Positions 42,744 to 51,080 of a DNA stretch of 64,000 nt are shown piece by piece; positions within the stretch are counted from its first letter, which is position 1; each line of letters opens with the position of its first letter. The stretch is taken from positions 1-64,000 of the forward strand of contig JAHRBI010000006.1 in the NCBI GenBank assembly GCA_019084025.1, given 5' to 3'. The stretch is from Burkholderiaceae bacterium DAT-1 (lineage in GTDB: Bacteria; Pseudomonadota; Gammaproteobacteria; Burkholderiales; Chitinimonadaceae). The notes under the pieces are model-generated. The model saw only the letters and a list, made by a program, of their open reading frames with translations, was not told the DNA's origin and searched no databases. The translations under genes and the position numbers were made by a program.

Positions 42744-44438
42744 TCAGTGCAGCTGATATTCAGCTTCGACCAAATTGCCATGCTCCATCCAGCGCACTGA
42801 CTTACACAAACGCTGCACCAGCGGGATGCCACGTCCATGCGTCTGCCGGGCATCATCGACATGATTATTCCGCTCGACTTTTGCCAGATCAAACCCGGGA
42901 CCACTATCACGCACCCAGAGGCGTAAAATCGCTTGCTCGCTATCGACCTGATAAACCATTCCAATTTCGACGAGCCCGCTTTCCAAGGCTTGTAAACGCT
43001 CCTGACGTTGCGACATGTATTCCTGAAAGCCCTCGCCTGCAGACTTCAATTCGGATGGCAGCCTCAATATGCCATGATCCAAGGCATTGTTGAACAGCTC
43101 AGTGAGTACAAGCAGCACTTCGCCAAACTGATTGGCATCCAGTCCGATCTGATTGAGCCAGCCAAGAAGGGCCGGCATACAATTGTCTTCACGCAATTGC
43201 CGTGGGCCAAAAGTAAGCTTAATTTCCCAGTTAGCCAGTTCGGTATGCGCAGCACGCGCGCTAGTAGAACGCTCGATACTCGCAGATTGCTCGATGCAGG
43301 GCACGACCAATATGGAGAGATCATCATGACACTCTTCGCCGTCAAGATGCCTGAGCACTGCACGACGAACTGTCTCCAAGGGCTCGCCCTCCGGATCCGC
43401 TGCAATGGCGTTCAGAATACCCATCTCGCCGAATTCGTCACCATTTGCCGCCCGCGCCTCGGTTAGTCCGTCCGAGCACATAATCAGCGAGGCATCGTCA
43501 TGCCAGCGATATAGCGTCAATGACGGGTCGAAATCGTCATTCGCCATCACGCCAAGCGGAGGTGATTTGGAATCAAAGCGGCGTAACAACTTACCCTGGC
43601 GGTTCACCATCAGCACCGAAGGAATCCCGCCATTCCAGACCGATACAATCCGCTCTGCATGATCAATGGAAGCAATAATCGCAGCCACAAACCGTCCTAA
43701 TGGCAGGCTTCGATGCAGATGCTGATTGATTTCCCGGGCGATTGCGCTGATGGCAAAGCCCTTCTCGGTCATCGAGTAAAAAGAGGTCACGGCGGGCAGA
43801 CAACTGATTGCTGCTGATAATCCATGCCCGGTGCTATCTGCCAGCATGACATGCACGACACCGGTAGGCGCCCGAGCGACGGCAATCACATCGCCGCTGA
43901 AATTGACTGCAGGCTGTAGCCACTGGGTAATGCCCATCCCCTCAGTTTCGGAGTGATCCGTTAGGCTATGCAGTACATGCTTGGCCAGATCCTGCTCAGC
44001 CTCGTTGTTACGGTAGTATTCGGCCAACTTAACCGCATCACTCGCAACGCGTTGTTGCAGGTCAGCAATACGCGCCATCACATTGATTTTGGCGGTCAGG
44101 ATGCTGACGTCGATGGGCTTGGTTAGATAATCATCACCGCCCGCTTTCAGCCCTTCGAGCAGGTCATCCTGCTCGGCCTTGGCGGTTAGGAAAATAATGG
44201 GAATCCATCGCTCGCCCAGCAAGGTTCTGATCTGCCGGGTTGCTTCAAAGCCATCCATCACCGGCATCATCACATCCATCAGGATGAGATCCGGGATCTG
44301 TGTCCGGCAAAAATCAACCGCCTCCTGGCCGTTCTCCACGAGCATGATCGTGTGACCGAGCCGTTCAACGATTCTTGTCAGCAGGCGTCGATTCATATCG
44401 ACGTCATCTGCCGCAAGAATGGTTAATGTTTTTGTCAT
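42744..44438 (-). CDS. REC-PP2C phosphatase-HATPase response regulator (HsbR-like)
   Basis: The 564-residue protein starts at MTKTLTILAADD. The receiver (residues about 5-120) has phospho-acceptor in DLILMDVMMP. A SpoIIE/RsbU-type PP2C domain follows (VNFSGDVIAVA, MLADSTGHGLSAAIS, LIMCSDGLTEARA, CHDDLSILVV). The C-terminal HATPase has VLTELFNNALDHGIL and WVRDSGPGFD...HGRGIPLV. The same three-domain order is found in Pseudomonas HsbR, which controls an anti-sigma-factor antagonist by dephosphorylation and phosphorylation. The STAS gene directly upstream is its likely target. Confidence 0.88.
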   Translation of the reverse strand: MTKTLTILAADDVDMNRRLLTRIVERLGHTIMLVENGQEAVDFCRTQIPDLILMDVMMPVMDGFEATRQIRTLLGERWIPIIFLTAKAEQDDLLEGLKAGGDDYLTKPIDVSILTAKINVMARIADLQQRVASDAVKLAEYYRNNEAEQDLAKHVLHSLTDHSETEGMGITQWLQPAVNFSGDVIAVARAPTGVVHVMLADSTGHGLSAAISCLPAVTSFYSMTEKGFAISAIAREINQHLHRSLPLGRFVAAIIASIDHAERIVSVWNGGIPSVLMVNRQGKLLRRFDSKSPPLGVMANDDFDPSLTLYRWHDDASLIMCSDGLTEARAANGDEFGEMGILNAIAADPEGEPLETVRRAVLRHLDGEECHDDLSILVVPCIEQSASIERSTSARAAHTELANWEIKLTFGPRQLREDNCMPALLGWLNQIGLDANQFGEVLLVLTELFNNALDHGILRLPSELKSAGEGFQEYMSQRQERLQALESGLVEIGMVYQVDSEQAILRLWVRDSGPGFDLAKVERNNHVDDARQTHGRGIPLVQRLCKSVRWMEHGNLVEAEYQLH

Positions 44439-44448
44439 GGCAAACGCA

Positions 44449-44757
44449 CTATTCCAGCGTAAAGAACTTATCAAATTTGGCGATGGCTAGTACCTTCTGC
44501 ACAGAGCCCTTCGCGCCTGAAATTTTCAAACGGCTGATTCCTGCCCGGTTGGCCGTTTCCCGCAATACTAACAACATACCCAGCGCCGAACTATCGATGT
44601 AGTTGGCTTCATTTAAATTTACATCCACGGCATTGACACCAGCAGTCGTCAGTAACTTCTGGGTTGTTTCCCTAAACGACTGATGCAGGGAAAAATTAAA
44701 CTGCCCCTGTATGGAGATGACCGCGCAGTGGTCTATCAATTTTCCATTTACAGCCAT
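44449..44757 (-). CDS. STAS-domain anti-sigma-factor antagonist (HsbA-like)
   Basis: The protein has 102 residues. GGAGGG upstream selects ATG 44757 (MAVNGKLIDH). Core VDVNLNEANYIDSSALGMLLVLRE carries the conserved D-S-S-A: the Ser phosphorylated by the partner kinase. It ends 10 bases before the HsbR-like start. In Pseudomonas the HsbA/HsbR pair links histidine phosphotransfer to FlgM and c-di-GMP; a comparable role is inferred here from the chemotaxis neighbourhood. Confidence 0.85.
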   Translation of the reverse strand: MAVNGKLIDHCAVISIQGQFNFSLHQSFRETTQKLLTTAGVNAVDVNLNEANYIDSSALGMLLVLRETANRAGISRLKISGAKGSVQKVLAIAKFDKFFTLE

Positions 44758-44922
44758 GATCTTAATCCCTCCCACCGCCGATGTCGTCAATCAAGACATC
44801 ATGCCTTGATCTCACACAGTGTACGATATCGATTGCATCATACCCATTCGCAGTATAGGCAAATACAGATGTTTGTCCCGACCGATCTACCTGCCGCGCG
44901 TCCGATCTTGGCCGTGTAGCAA

Positions 44923-46008
44923 TCAAGCAATTGCTTTTCCGCCGTAGCCGATTTGCTTCAAATGGCTAATCAGCACACCCGCAATTTTAGTCAGCGGCTC
45001 CACTTCCGTTACGCCTCCCAGCTGAATCGCTTCCCTGGGCATGCCGAACACGACACAGGATGCCTCATCCTGCGCTACAGTCCATGCACCTGCCTTATGC
45101 ATCTCCAGCATGCCTCGCGCACCATCCTTGCCCATGCCAGTCAGGATCACCCCCAGGGCATGCTTACCCGCACACTTGGCGACAGAATCGAACAAGACAT
45201 CGACACTCGGCCGGTGACGATTGACAGGTTCTGCATCACTGAGCTGAATGACATACTGACCATTTTTACGCACAATCAGCATGTGCGAGTGGCCGGGCGC
45301 CAGGTAACCATGTCCGGGAATAACCACATCGCCATGCTCCGCTTCCTTGACAGAGAGTCTGGAAATGCCGTCCAGCCGCCGGGCAAATGACTTGGTGAAG
45401 GCCTCGGGCATGTGCTGGGTCATCAGAATGGCGGGCGAGTCTGCAGGCATTCCCTCCATGACCGTACGTAAGGCTTCCGTCCCACCAGTAGAGGAACCAA
45501 TTGCAATAATGGTATCCGATGAGGCCAGTCTGGGTCGGGCACGCTTTTGCTGCGCGCTATCCTCCGATAGCTGCTTCGCAGGAATGGGGGCGATCAGTTT
45601 CTTTGGTTTAACCTTAGCGGCGGCGCGAATTTTGTCGACCAAATCGTCTGCGTAAGCCTCAATACCCCGAACGACATCGGCCTTCGGCTTGGCGATGACA
45701 TCAAAAGCACCTAGCTCAAACGCGCGAATGGCTGCCTCTGATCCGGCCTCTGTCAACGTGGAAATCATGATCACAGGCATCGGTCTCAGCCGCATGATCT
45801 TCTCTAGAAATGCCAAACCATCCATGTGGGGCATTTCAATGTCCAGCGTCACGACATCGGGATTGGTGTTTCGAATCAGTTCCCGGGCGATATGGGGATC
45901 GGCAGCGGTGCCCACCACCTCCATATCCTCGGTCCGATTGACGATTTCGCTTAACAGATGCCGGATCAATGCCGAATCATCTACGATGGCGACTTTGATC
46001 TTATTCAT
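44923..46008 (-). CDS. cheB: Chemotaxis protein-glutamate methylesterase CheB
   Basis: The 361-residue protein has a receiver (residues about 1-125) with VAIVDDSALIR, phospho-acceptor in DVVTLDIEMPHMDG, and Lys in VIAKPKAD. The methylesterase domain has IAIGSSTGGTEALR (catalytic Ser), TQHMPEAFTKSFARRL (His) and LTGMGKDGARGMLEM (Asp). It demethylates and deamidates receptors. The start overlaps the cheD stop by 4 bases. Confidence 0.95.
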   Translation of the reverse strand: MNKIKVAIVDDSALIRHLLSEIVNRTEDMEVVGTAADPHIARELIRNTNPDVVTLDIEMPHMDGLAFLEKIMRLRPMPVIMISTLTEAGSEAAIRAFELGAFDVIAKPKADVVRGIEAYADDLVDKIRAAAKVKPKKLIAPIPAKQLSEDSAQQKRARPRLASSDTIIAIGSSTGGTEALRTVMEGMPADSPAILMTQHMPEAFTKSFARRLDGISRLSVKEAEHGDVVIPGHGYLAPGHSHMLIVRKNGQYVIQLSDAEPVNRHRPSVDVLFDSVAKCAGKHALGVILTGMGKDGARGMLEMHKAGAWTVAQDEASCVVFGMPREAIQLGGVTEVEPLTKIAGVLISHLKQIGYGGKAIA

Positions 46009-46622
46009 TGCGTCTCCCCACGTTGGGATAACTTGTCGACCAGCCCAACTGTTTTTCCAGCGCGTAGCTGTGAACTGTACTCACTTTCGCGTCGTTCAAT
46101 GGCCTGAGCATTCCCTGTCAATCGTTGAACCAGTACTTTTCCGGAGAAAGGGAAAAAGTATACTTTTCGGGGGCAGGTATCCAGCACATCGCTCGCAACG
46201 ATTGGAATATTGGTGCGGTCCAAAAACTCACGTACAAAGGCAACATTTTTTTCGCCAACATTTGCACTCGACAGATCTCGAATCACTTTACCGCCACCAA
46301 ACACTTTCGCCTCCAGCCTGGACAGGTGACCGCCTCGTCTTAAGATATCCGAAATCAGAAAGTCCATGGCTTGAAAACCATACCGTGCCGTCGTTGAATT
46401 GGATTGCTGGTCACGCTGCATGCCCGGCAACATAAAATGATTCATTCCTCCTACACCGGACTGGCGATCACGAATGCACGCTGCAACACATGATCCCAGT
46501 ATGGTCACGATCACAATATCCTGATCGGACACGTGATAATCGCCAGGCATAATTTTGATCGCTTCTTGTCGCACCTGCGAGTCAAAATAACGAACCGGCC
46601 CGGCGAGGGCACTTTCATGCAT
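46005..46622 (-). CDS. cheD: Chemoreceptor glutamine deamidase CheD
   Basis: The 205-residue protein begins at MHESALAGPVRYFDSQ. Catalytic Cys is in VTILGSCVAACIRD and the His in GGMNHFMLPG; KVFGGGKVI and NVGEKNVAFVREFL are also typical. It deamidates receptor glutamines and can interact with CheC-type proteins. Its start overlaps the cheR stop; the longer open frame is read-through of cheR. Confidence 0.93.
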   Translation of the reverse strand: MHESALAGPVRYFDSQVRQEAIKIMPGDYHVSDQDIVIVTILGSCVAACIRDRQSGVGGMNHFMLPGMQRDQQSNSTTARYGFQAMDFLISDILRRGGHLSRLEAKVFGGGKVIRDLSSANVGEKNVAFVREFLDRTNIPIVASDVLDTCPRKVYFFPFSGKVLVQRLTGNAQAIERRESEYSSQLRAGKTVGLVDKLSQRGETQ

Positions 46623-47442
46623 ACGGCGCGTCCAGTCGGTAAATCGTCCTGCCACATGGATGCCATACATCCGATACATGCGCCAGATTTTCGGAATGCC
46701 CGACAAACAAACGCCCATCACCATGCATATAGGGAGCAAAGCGCTTCAATAAATTTGCCTGAGTCTGTTTATCAAAATAAATCATGACATTGCGGCAAAA
46801 AATTGCGTCAAATTTCCCTGATAAAGCCCATTGCCGATCCAATAAGTTAATCTGTTGAAACTCAATCAGTTGACGCAATTCCGGACGTACGCACGCCATT
46901 CCCTCCTGAGCACCTCGCCCCCGCAGAAAGAATCTGCGTTTTCGCTCCGGCGCCATGCGTTCCAGCCGATCCACGGGATAGACGCCTGCCTGCCCGAAAG
47001 CCAGCATTTGAGTGTCCAGATCACTTGCAAGGATATGGATGCCAGGATGATATCCAAGCGCTTCCACCAGCGTCATGGCAATCGAATACGGTTCCTCCCC
47101 GGAAGATGCCGCACTACACCAGACACGCACGCTCTTTCGCGTCTTCATCCATTGCCCAGCCAATTCATGCAAGGCTTCAAAATGATGTGATTCACGGAAA
47201 AAGGAGGTGAGATTAGTGGTCAGTGCGTTGATAAAGGATTGCCATTCCTCATCGTTGGGATCTTCCAGCAAGCCCAGATAGGCTTCAAAGGTGTCCAATC
47301 CCAGTTGCCGCAACCGGCGCGCCAGCCGACTGTACACCATAGGCTTTTTTCGAGCGTCGAGATTGATGCCGGCTCGCGCATAGATTTTTTGACGTATTTC
47401 CGAGAACGCCCGATCGGTCAGATCAAACTCGCTTTGCATCAT
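46615..47442 (-). CDS. cheR: Chemotaxis protein methyltransferase CheR
   Basis: The protein has about 275 residues. The N-terminal helical domain (FSEIRQKIYARAGINLDARKKPMVYSRLARRLRQLG) is followed by the SAM-binding methyltransferase domain: LTTNLTSFFRESHHFEAL, RVWCSAASSGEEPYSIAM, ILASDLDTQML, FDAIFCRNVMIYFD. It methylates receptor glutamates. The start may be ATG 47442 (MMQSEFD) or GTG 47451, which lies close behind GGGAT. Confidence 0.94.
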   Translation of the reverse strand: MMQSEFDLTDRAFSEIRQKIYARAGINLDARKKPMVYSRLARRLRQLGLDTFEAYLGLLEDPNDEEWQSFINALTTNLTSFFRESHHFEALHELAGQWMKTRKSVRVWCSAASSGEEPYSIAMTLVEALGYHPGIHILASDLDTQMLAFGQAGVYPVDRLERMAPERKRRFFLRGRGAQEGMACVRPELRQLIEFQQINLLDRQWALSGKFDAIFCRNVMIYFDKQTQANLLKRFAPYMHGDGRLFVGHSENLAHVSDVWHPCGRTIYRLDAPYA

Positions 47443-47484
47443 AATTGACACATATCCCGAATGAATCCGGCTAGTCAGCCCGCA

Positions 47485-49692
47485 TTACACATGACTGACC
47501 GCTTTTTCACGACCAGACTGCAATCTCAGCCGCACCAGTGACTCGACATCGACAATCAGCGCAACCCTGCCATCACCCATCACCGTTGCACCGGAAATAC
47601 CCGCCACCTTGCGGAAATTGGTCTCCAGACTCTTGATAACAATCTGGTGCTGACCCATCAGATCATCTACAACAAGCGCTGTTTTACCCATTTCGGACTC
47701 GACGATGACAAACAATGCATTGCAATCGTTTAACTCTTCCGACTCGCTATTAAAGCTATTTCGCAAGGATATGATGGGCAGATATTCACCCCGAACATTC
47801 ACCACCCTACCCTTACCCGCAATTGTTTTAATGTCTTCAGTACGGGGTTGCAGTGATTCCACAATAAACGCTAATGGGATGACATAGACCTCACCATCCA
47901 CGTTGACCGCCATGCCATCCAGAATCGCCAGCGTCAGTGGTAAGCGAATCGTCATCGTGGTGCCGATATCTTTGATCGACTCGATATCAATCCGGCCACC
48001 CATCCCCTGAATGTTCCGTCTAACCACATCCATCCCGACACCGCGTCCCGACACGTCGGTCACCACCTCTGCCGTGGAGAAGCCAGGCTCGAAAATGAGC
48101 CCCCATACCTCACCATCCGCCATATCATCACTGACATTCATCCCCTGACTGCGTGCCTTGGCCAGGATACGGTCCCGATTGAGCCCGGCACCATCATCCT
48201 GAACCTGAATGATAATGTTTCCGCCCTGATGGAAGGCGCGTAAGCTCAATGTTCCCTGCTCGTCTTTACCTTTGGCTAACCTGACATCACCCGCTTCAAT
48301 GCCGTGATCCAGACTGTTACGAACCAGATGAGTCAGCGGATCCGAAAGACGCTCGATCAGGCCACGATCCAGCTCTGTGGACTCACCCTGGGTCAGCAAC
48401 CTCACCTTCTTTCCCAATTTGGCTGCCGTATCCCGTACCACGCGCGGAAAGCGGCTGAATACAAAGGAAATCGGCATCATCCGAATCGACATGGCGGATT
48501 CCTGCAATTCGCGTGTATTGCGCTCAAGCAGAGCGACGCCGTTATTGAGACGTTCAAATTGAGCAGGGTCCAGCTCGCTGGCCACCTGAGCCAGCATGGC
48601 CTGGGTGATCACCAACTCGCCCACCAGATTGATAATCTGATCCACCTTTTCTACGGCTACCCGAATCGAGCTAGATTCAGGTGCATTTCCAGCTTCTGTT
48701 GCAGGACGGGGGGTCGCCCTTCTTTCCACCATTGGCGCAGGAGCCGGAGTCGATGCAGATGCGGCAGGTGGCTTCTGCACCTGTCCATGCGAAGGTTCGA
48801 ACAATCCAAAGCCGTCGTCTTTTGCGGGAGCTAAATCAGTGCCGCCATTTCCGGAAGATGTGTCGAATAATCCGAAGCCCTCGTCCGCTGCCGGTTTGGC
48901 GAGTTCGACAAAGAGCCCGAAGCCCTCGTCCTTTTGTGGCTCATCGACAAACAATCCAAATCCGTCATCTGCGGGAGCAGCATCAAACATGCCAAAACCA
49001 TCATCGACGGAAAGTGCGGGTTTAATTGGATCGAATAGGCCAAAAGACTCGATATCATCCGGTAAACGCTCGAGCGAGAAAGCGTCACTCTCCATCAGGA
49101 AAGCGAGCGATTCGATAATTTGTTCTCGACTGTCCGGCGTAAGTAATAGGTAGGCGTCGCTATCTGGTGATGTTTCATCCCTGACCCAGCCGAGCACACC
49201 CAGCCCATTTACGACCATATCCTGCCTTGTCTGGTCAGCCATCTTTTCAATGACCGCCAGACACCAGCGTGCAGACTGTGGAGCAGAAGGTGGCGCATCG
49301 TGGCCATCCGCCTCCAGCGCATGGAGTTTCCGGCAGACATCCCCGGAAACGGACGCATCTGCCTCCTCGCCTTGCTGGTGGGCTTGAAGCATCGCTTTTA
49401 GTGCATCCCCCGCCTCCAGAAAGGTATCGACCATATCCGAGCGTAGCGCGAGCGTGCCTTTGCGCACCCGATCAAGCTGGTTTTCCAGGATGTGTGTCAC
49501 ATCCTTCAGATCATCAAACCCAAATGTGGCTGCACCGCCCTTAATTGAGTGCGCAGCCCGAAAAATGGCATTTAGATCTTCCGCCTCGGGTGACTCAAGA
49601 TTCAGCGCCAGTAACAAAGATTCCATCGAGGCCAAATGCTCACTGGCTTCTTCGAAAAACGTCTGGATGAATTCAGACATGTCAATCTGCAT
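47485..49692 (-). CDS. cheA: Chemotaxis histidine kinase CheA with repeated GFGLF motif linker
   Basis: The 735-residue kinase starts at MQIDMSEF, chosen because GGAGGA lies seven bases upstream. The Hpt domain has phosphorylated His48 (FRAAHSIKGGAATFG). Residues about 140-215 resemble a P2-like domain. Residues 216-299 hold six copies of a short motif, (D/E)-(G/S)-FG(L/M)F, in an otherwise acidic linker. Dimer and kinase domains follow (VEKVDQIINLVGELVITQAM, LVRNSLDHGIE, VQDDGAGLN, GRGVGMDVVRRNI) and a CheW-like P5 end (YVIPLAFIVESL). It phosphorylates CheB and a CheY that is not in the window. Confidence 0.95.
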   Translation of the reverse strand: MQIDMSEFIQTFFEEASEHLASMESLLLALNLESPEAEDLNAIFRAAHSIKGGAATFGFDDLKDVTHILENQLDRVRKGTLALRSDMVDTFLEAGDALKAMLQAHQQGEEADASVSGDVCRKLHALEADGHDAPPSAPQSARWCLAVIEKMADQTRQDMVVNGLGVLGWVRDETSPDSDAYLLLTPDSREQIIESLAFLMESDAFSLERLPDDIESFGLFDPIKPALSVDDGFGMFDAAPADDGFGLFVDEPQKDEGFGLFVELAKPAADEGFGLFDTSSGNGGTDLAPAKDDGFGLFEPSHGQVQKPPAASASTPAPAPMVERRATPRPATEAGNAPESSSIRVAVEKVDQIINLVGELVITQAMLAQVASELDPAQFERLNNGVALLERNTRELQESAMSIRMMPISFVFSRFPRVVRDTAAKLGKKVRLLTQGESTELDRGLIERLSDPLTHLVRNSLDHGIEAGDVRLAKGKDEQGTLSLRAFHQGGNIIIQVQDDGAGLNRDRILAKARSQGMNVSDDMADGEVWGLIFEPGFSTAEVVTDVSGRGVGMDVVRRNIQGMGGRIDIESIKDIGTTMTIRLPLTLAILDGMAVNVDGEVYVIPLAFIVESLQPRTEDIKTIAGKGRVVNVRGEYLPIISLRNSFNSESEELNDCNALFVIVESEMGKTALVVDDLMGQHQIVIKSLETNFRKVAGISGATVMGDGRVALIVDVESLVRLRLQSGREKAVSHV
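48795..49047 (-). repeat. Coding repeat: six GFGLF motifs in CheA
   Basis: Six peptides of the form ESFGLFD, DDGFGMFD, DDGFGLFV, DEGFGLFV, DEGFGLFD and DDGFGLFE occur at intervals of 11-24 residues between the P2-like region and the dimerisation domain. Conservation at the peptide level in an unstructured acidic linker suggests short binding motifs. Confidence 0.8.
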
Positions 49693-49743
49693 CGATGTTT
49701 CCTCCATCAAGCTTGCACTTAAGCGTGGTAACCAGCGTGCTGT

Positions 49744-51000
49744 TTAAAACAGTTCTACGCCGCCAGTGCTCATATCTTCCTGTTTAACGGGTGCGCGTTC
49801 ATCATGCGCTTTCAATACCTCAATGACATCATTGAGTGCGCTTTCAAAGCGTTCACGTACCGTATCGGGGTTGCCACTGCGAATGCTACCGCGTGTCGCA
49901 TCAATTGAATCCCGCATACATTGATTGAGATTTTCCAAGACCGCCAAGCGCTTCACTGCATGCGTCATTTGTTGAATGACCATATCCTGGAATTGCAGCG
50001 ATATCACGGCGGTGTTAGTACTGTTTTCAACATTTAATGCAATCTGATTCAATCTACTCACCGCCTGATCAACTTGTATATTCATTGTTTGCACATTGGC
50101 AATCGAGTTCAGCACCCAGCTCTTTGACTCGAGGACATAGCTCATATCCTGTGAGGCAAGGCGTGAAATTCGTTCCTCGGCAGCCTCAATCGGAACATGA
50201 ATCTTGCTGATAATATCTCGGATCTTGTCACTGAAGTCATTGGTGCGAAGTGACAGATTGCGAACTTCATCCGCAACCACAGCAAATCCTCTACCAGTTT
50301 CACCTGCGCGTGCAGCTTCAATGGCTGCATTCAAAGCTAGCAAATTAGTCTGCTTTGAAATGGCATCAATATCACCCAGAAACTGCAACACGCCTTTAAT
50401 ATGTTCGCTGACTTCATGAATCTGATTAACCAATTCAATGCTGATTAAACTGGTTTGCACAATATTGTCGACAAACACATCCAGTGTCTCGCCAATTTTA
50501 TGCATGAATTCGCTAAAGCTAATATCTTCCCCGTCAATCTGGAAGGTCTGACTAGCCATAATAGACTTTGCAATATCCTGCTGTGCCTGAGCATGTCGCG
50601 TAATATCGCAAAATGCACTGGTCAGATCCCGGCCAGCATCGCCCACGATGTTAATGACATTTTTTGCTTCCGTGTGGAGCGTTCTGCATTGCGCATTATT
50701 CTCGGCACTGGCTTTTTCAATTAAATCAGTGAAATCGACCGGCTCTACACTTCGTACAAAATCCGCTTTGACTTCGGGTTGAGCCGTGATGACGGTGATC
50801 AGGAGCACCAGTACAAAGATCAAGGTGGCCTGGACAATAGCCATTCCAATCGTCTGCATCCCGAGCAGGACGATGATAAACTGAAAGAGGGCTACCCCCC
50901 CAGCAATCAGCCAGCGTCTAAGTGAGCGATCCGCAAAATTAAGCACAAGCAATCCCCGCACATGCTTGATCAATACACCAAAGGAATGGGTAATCGGCAA
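49744..51000 (-). CDS. Methyl-accepting chemotaxis-like protein without ligand domain
   Basis: The 418-residue protein has two adjacent membrane helices ([20 protein letters not shown] and [17 protein letters not shown]) and almost no periplasmic loop, so signals must be internal or membrane-derived. The signalling tip [37 protein letters not shown] is intact. There is no HAMP domain and no C-terminal pentapeptide tether. It is located just upstream of cheA on the same strand. Confidence 0.88.
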   Translation of the reverse strand: MPITHSFGVLIKHVRGLLVLNFADRSLRRWLIAGGVALFQFIIVLLGMQTIGMAIVQATLIFVLVLLITVITAQPEVKADFVRSVEPVDFTDLIEKASAENNAQCRTLHTEAKNVINIVGDAGRDLTSAFCDITRHAQAQQDIAKSIMASQTFQIDGEDISFSEFMHKIGETLDVFVDNIVQTSLISIELVNQIHEVSEHIKGVLQFLGDIDAISKQTNLLALNAAIEAARAGETGRGFAVVADEVRNLSLRTNDFSDKIRDIISKIHVPIEAAEERISRLASQDMSYVLESKSWVLNSIANVQTMNIQVDQAVSRLNQIALNVENSTNTAVISLQFQDMVIQQMTHAVKRLAVLENLNQCMRDSIDATRGSIRSGNPDTVRERFESALNDVIEVLKAHDERAPVKQEDMSTGGVELF

Positions 51001-51080
51001 AAAGCCGCAACACCCCCCCTGTCAGACTAGACTACTGGCGGTGATTTTGCTGGTGGGCAAAGCGGAAAGGTGTGCGGGTT

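Noticed and set aside
46623-46739. An upstream extension of cheD
   Set aside because: The extra 39 residues are cheR read in another frame and do not belong to the CheD family.
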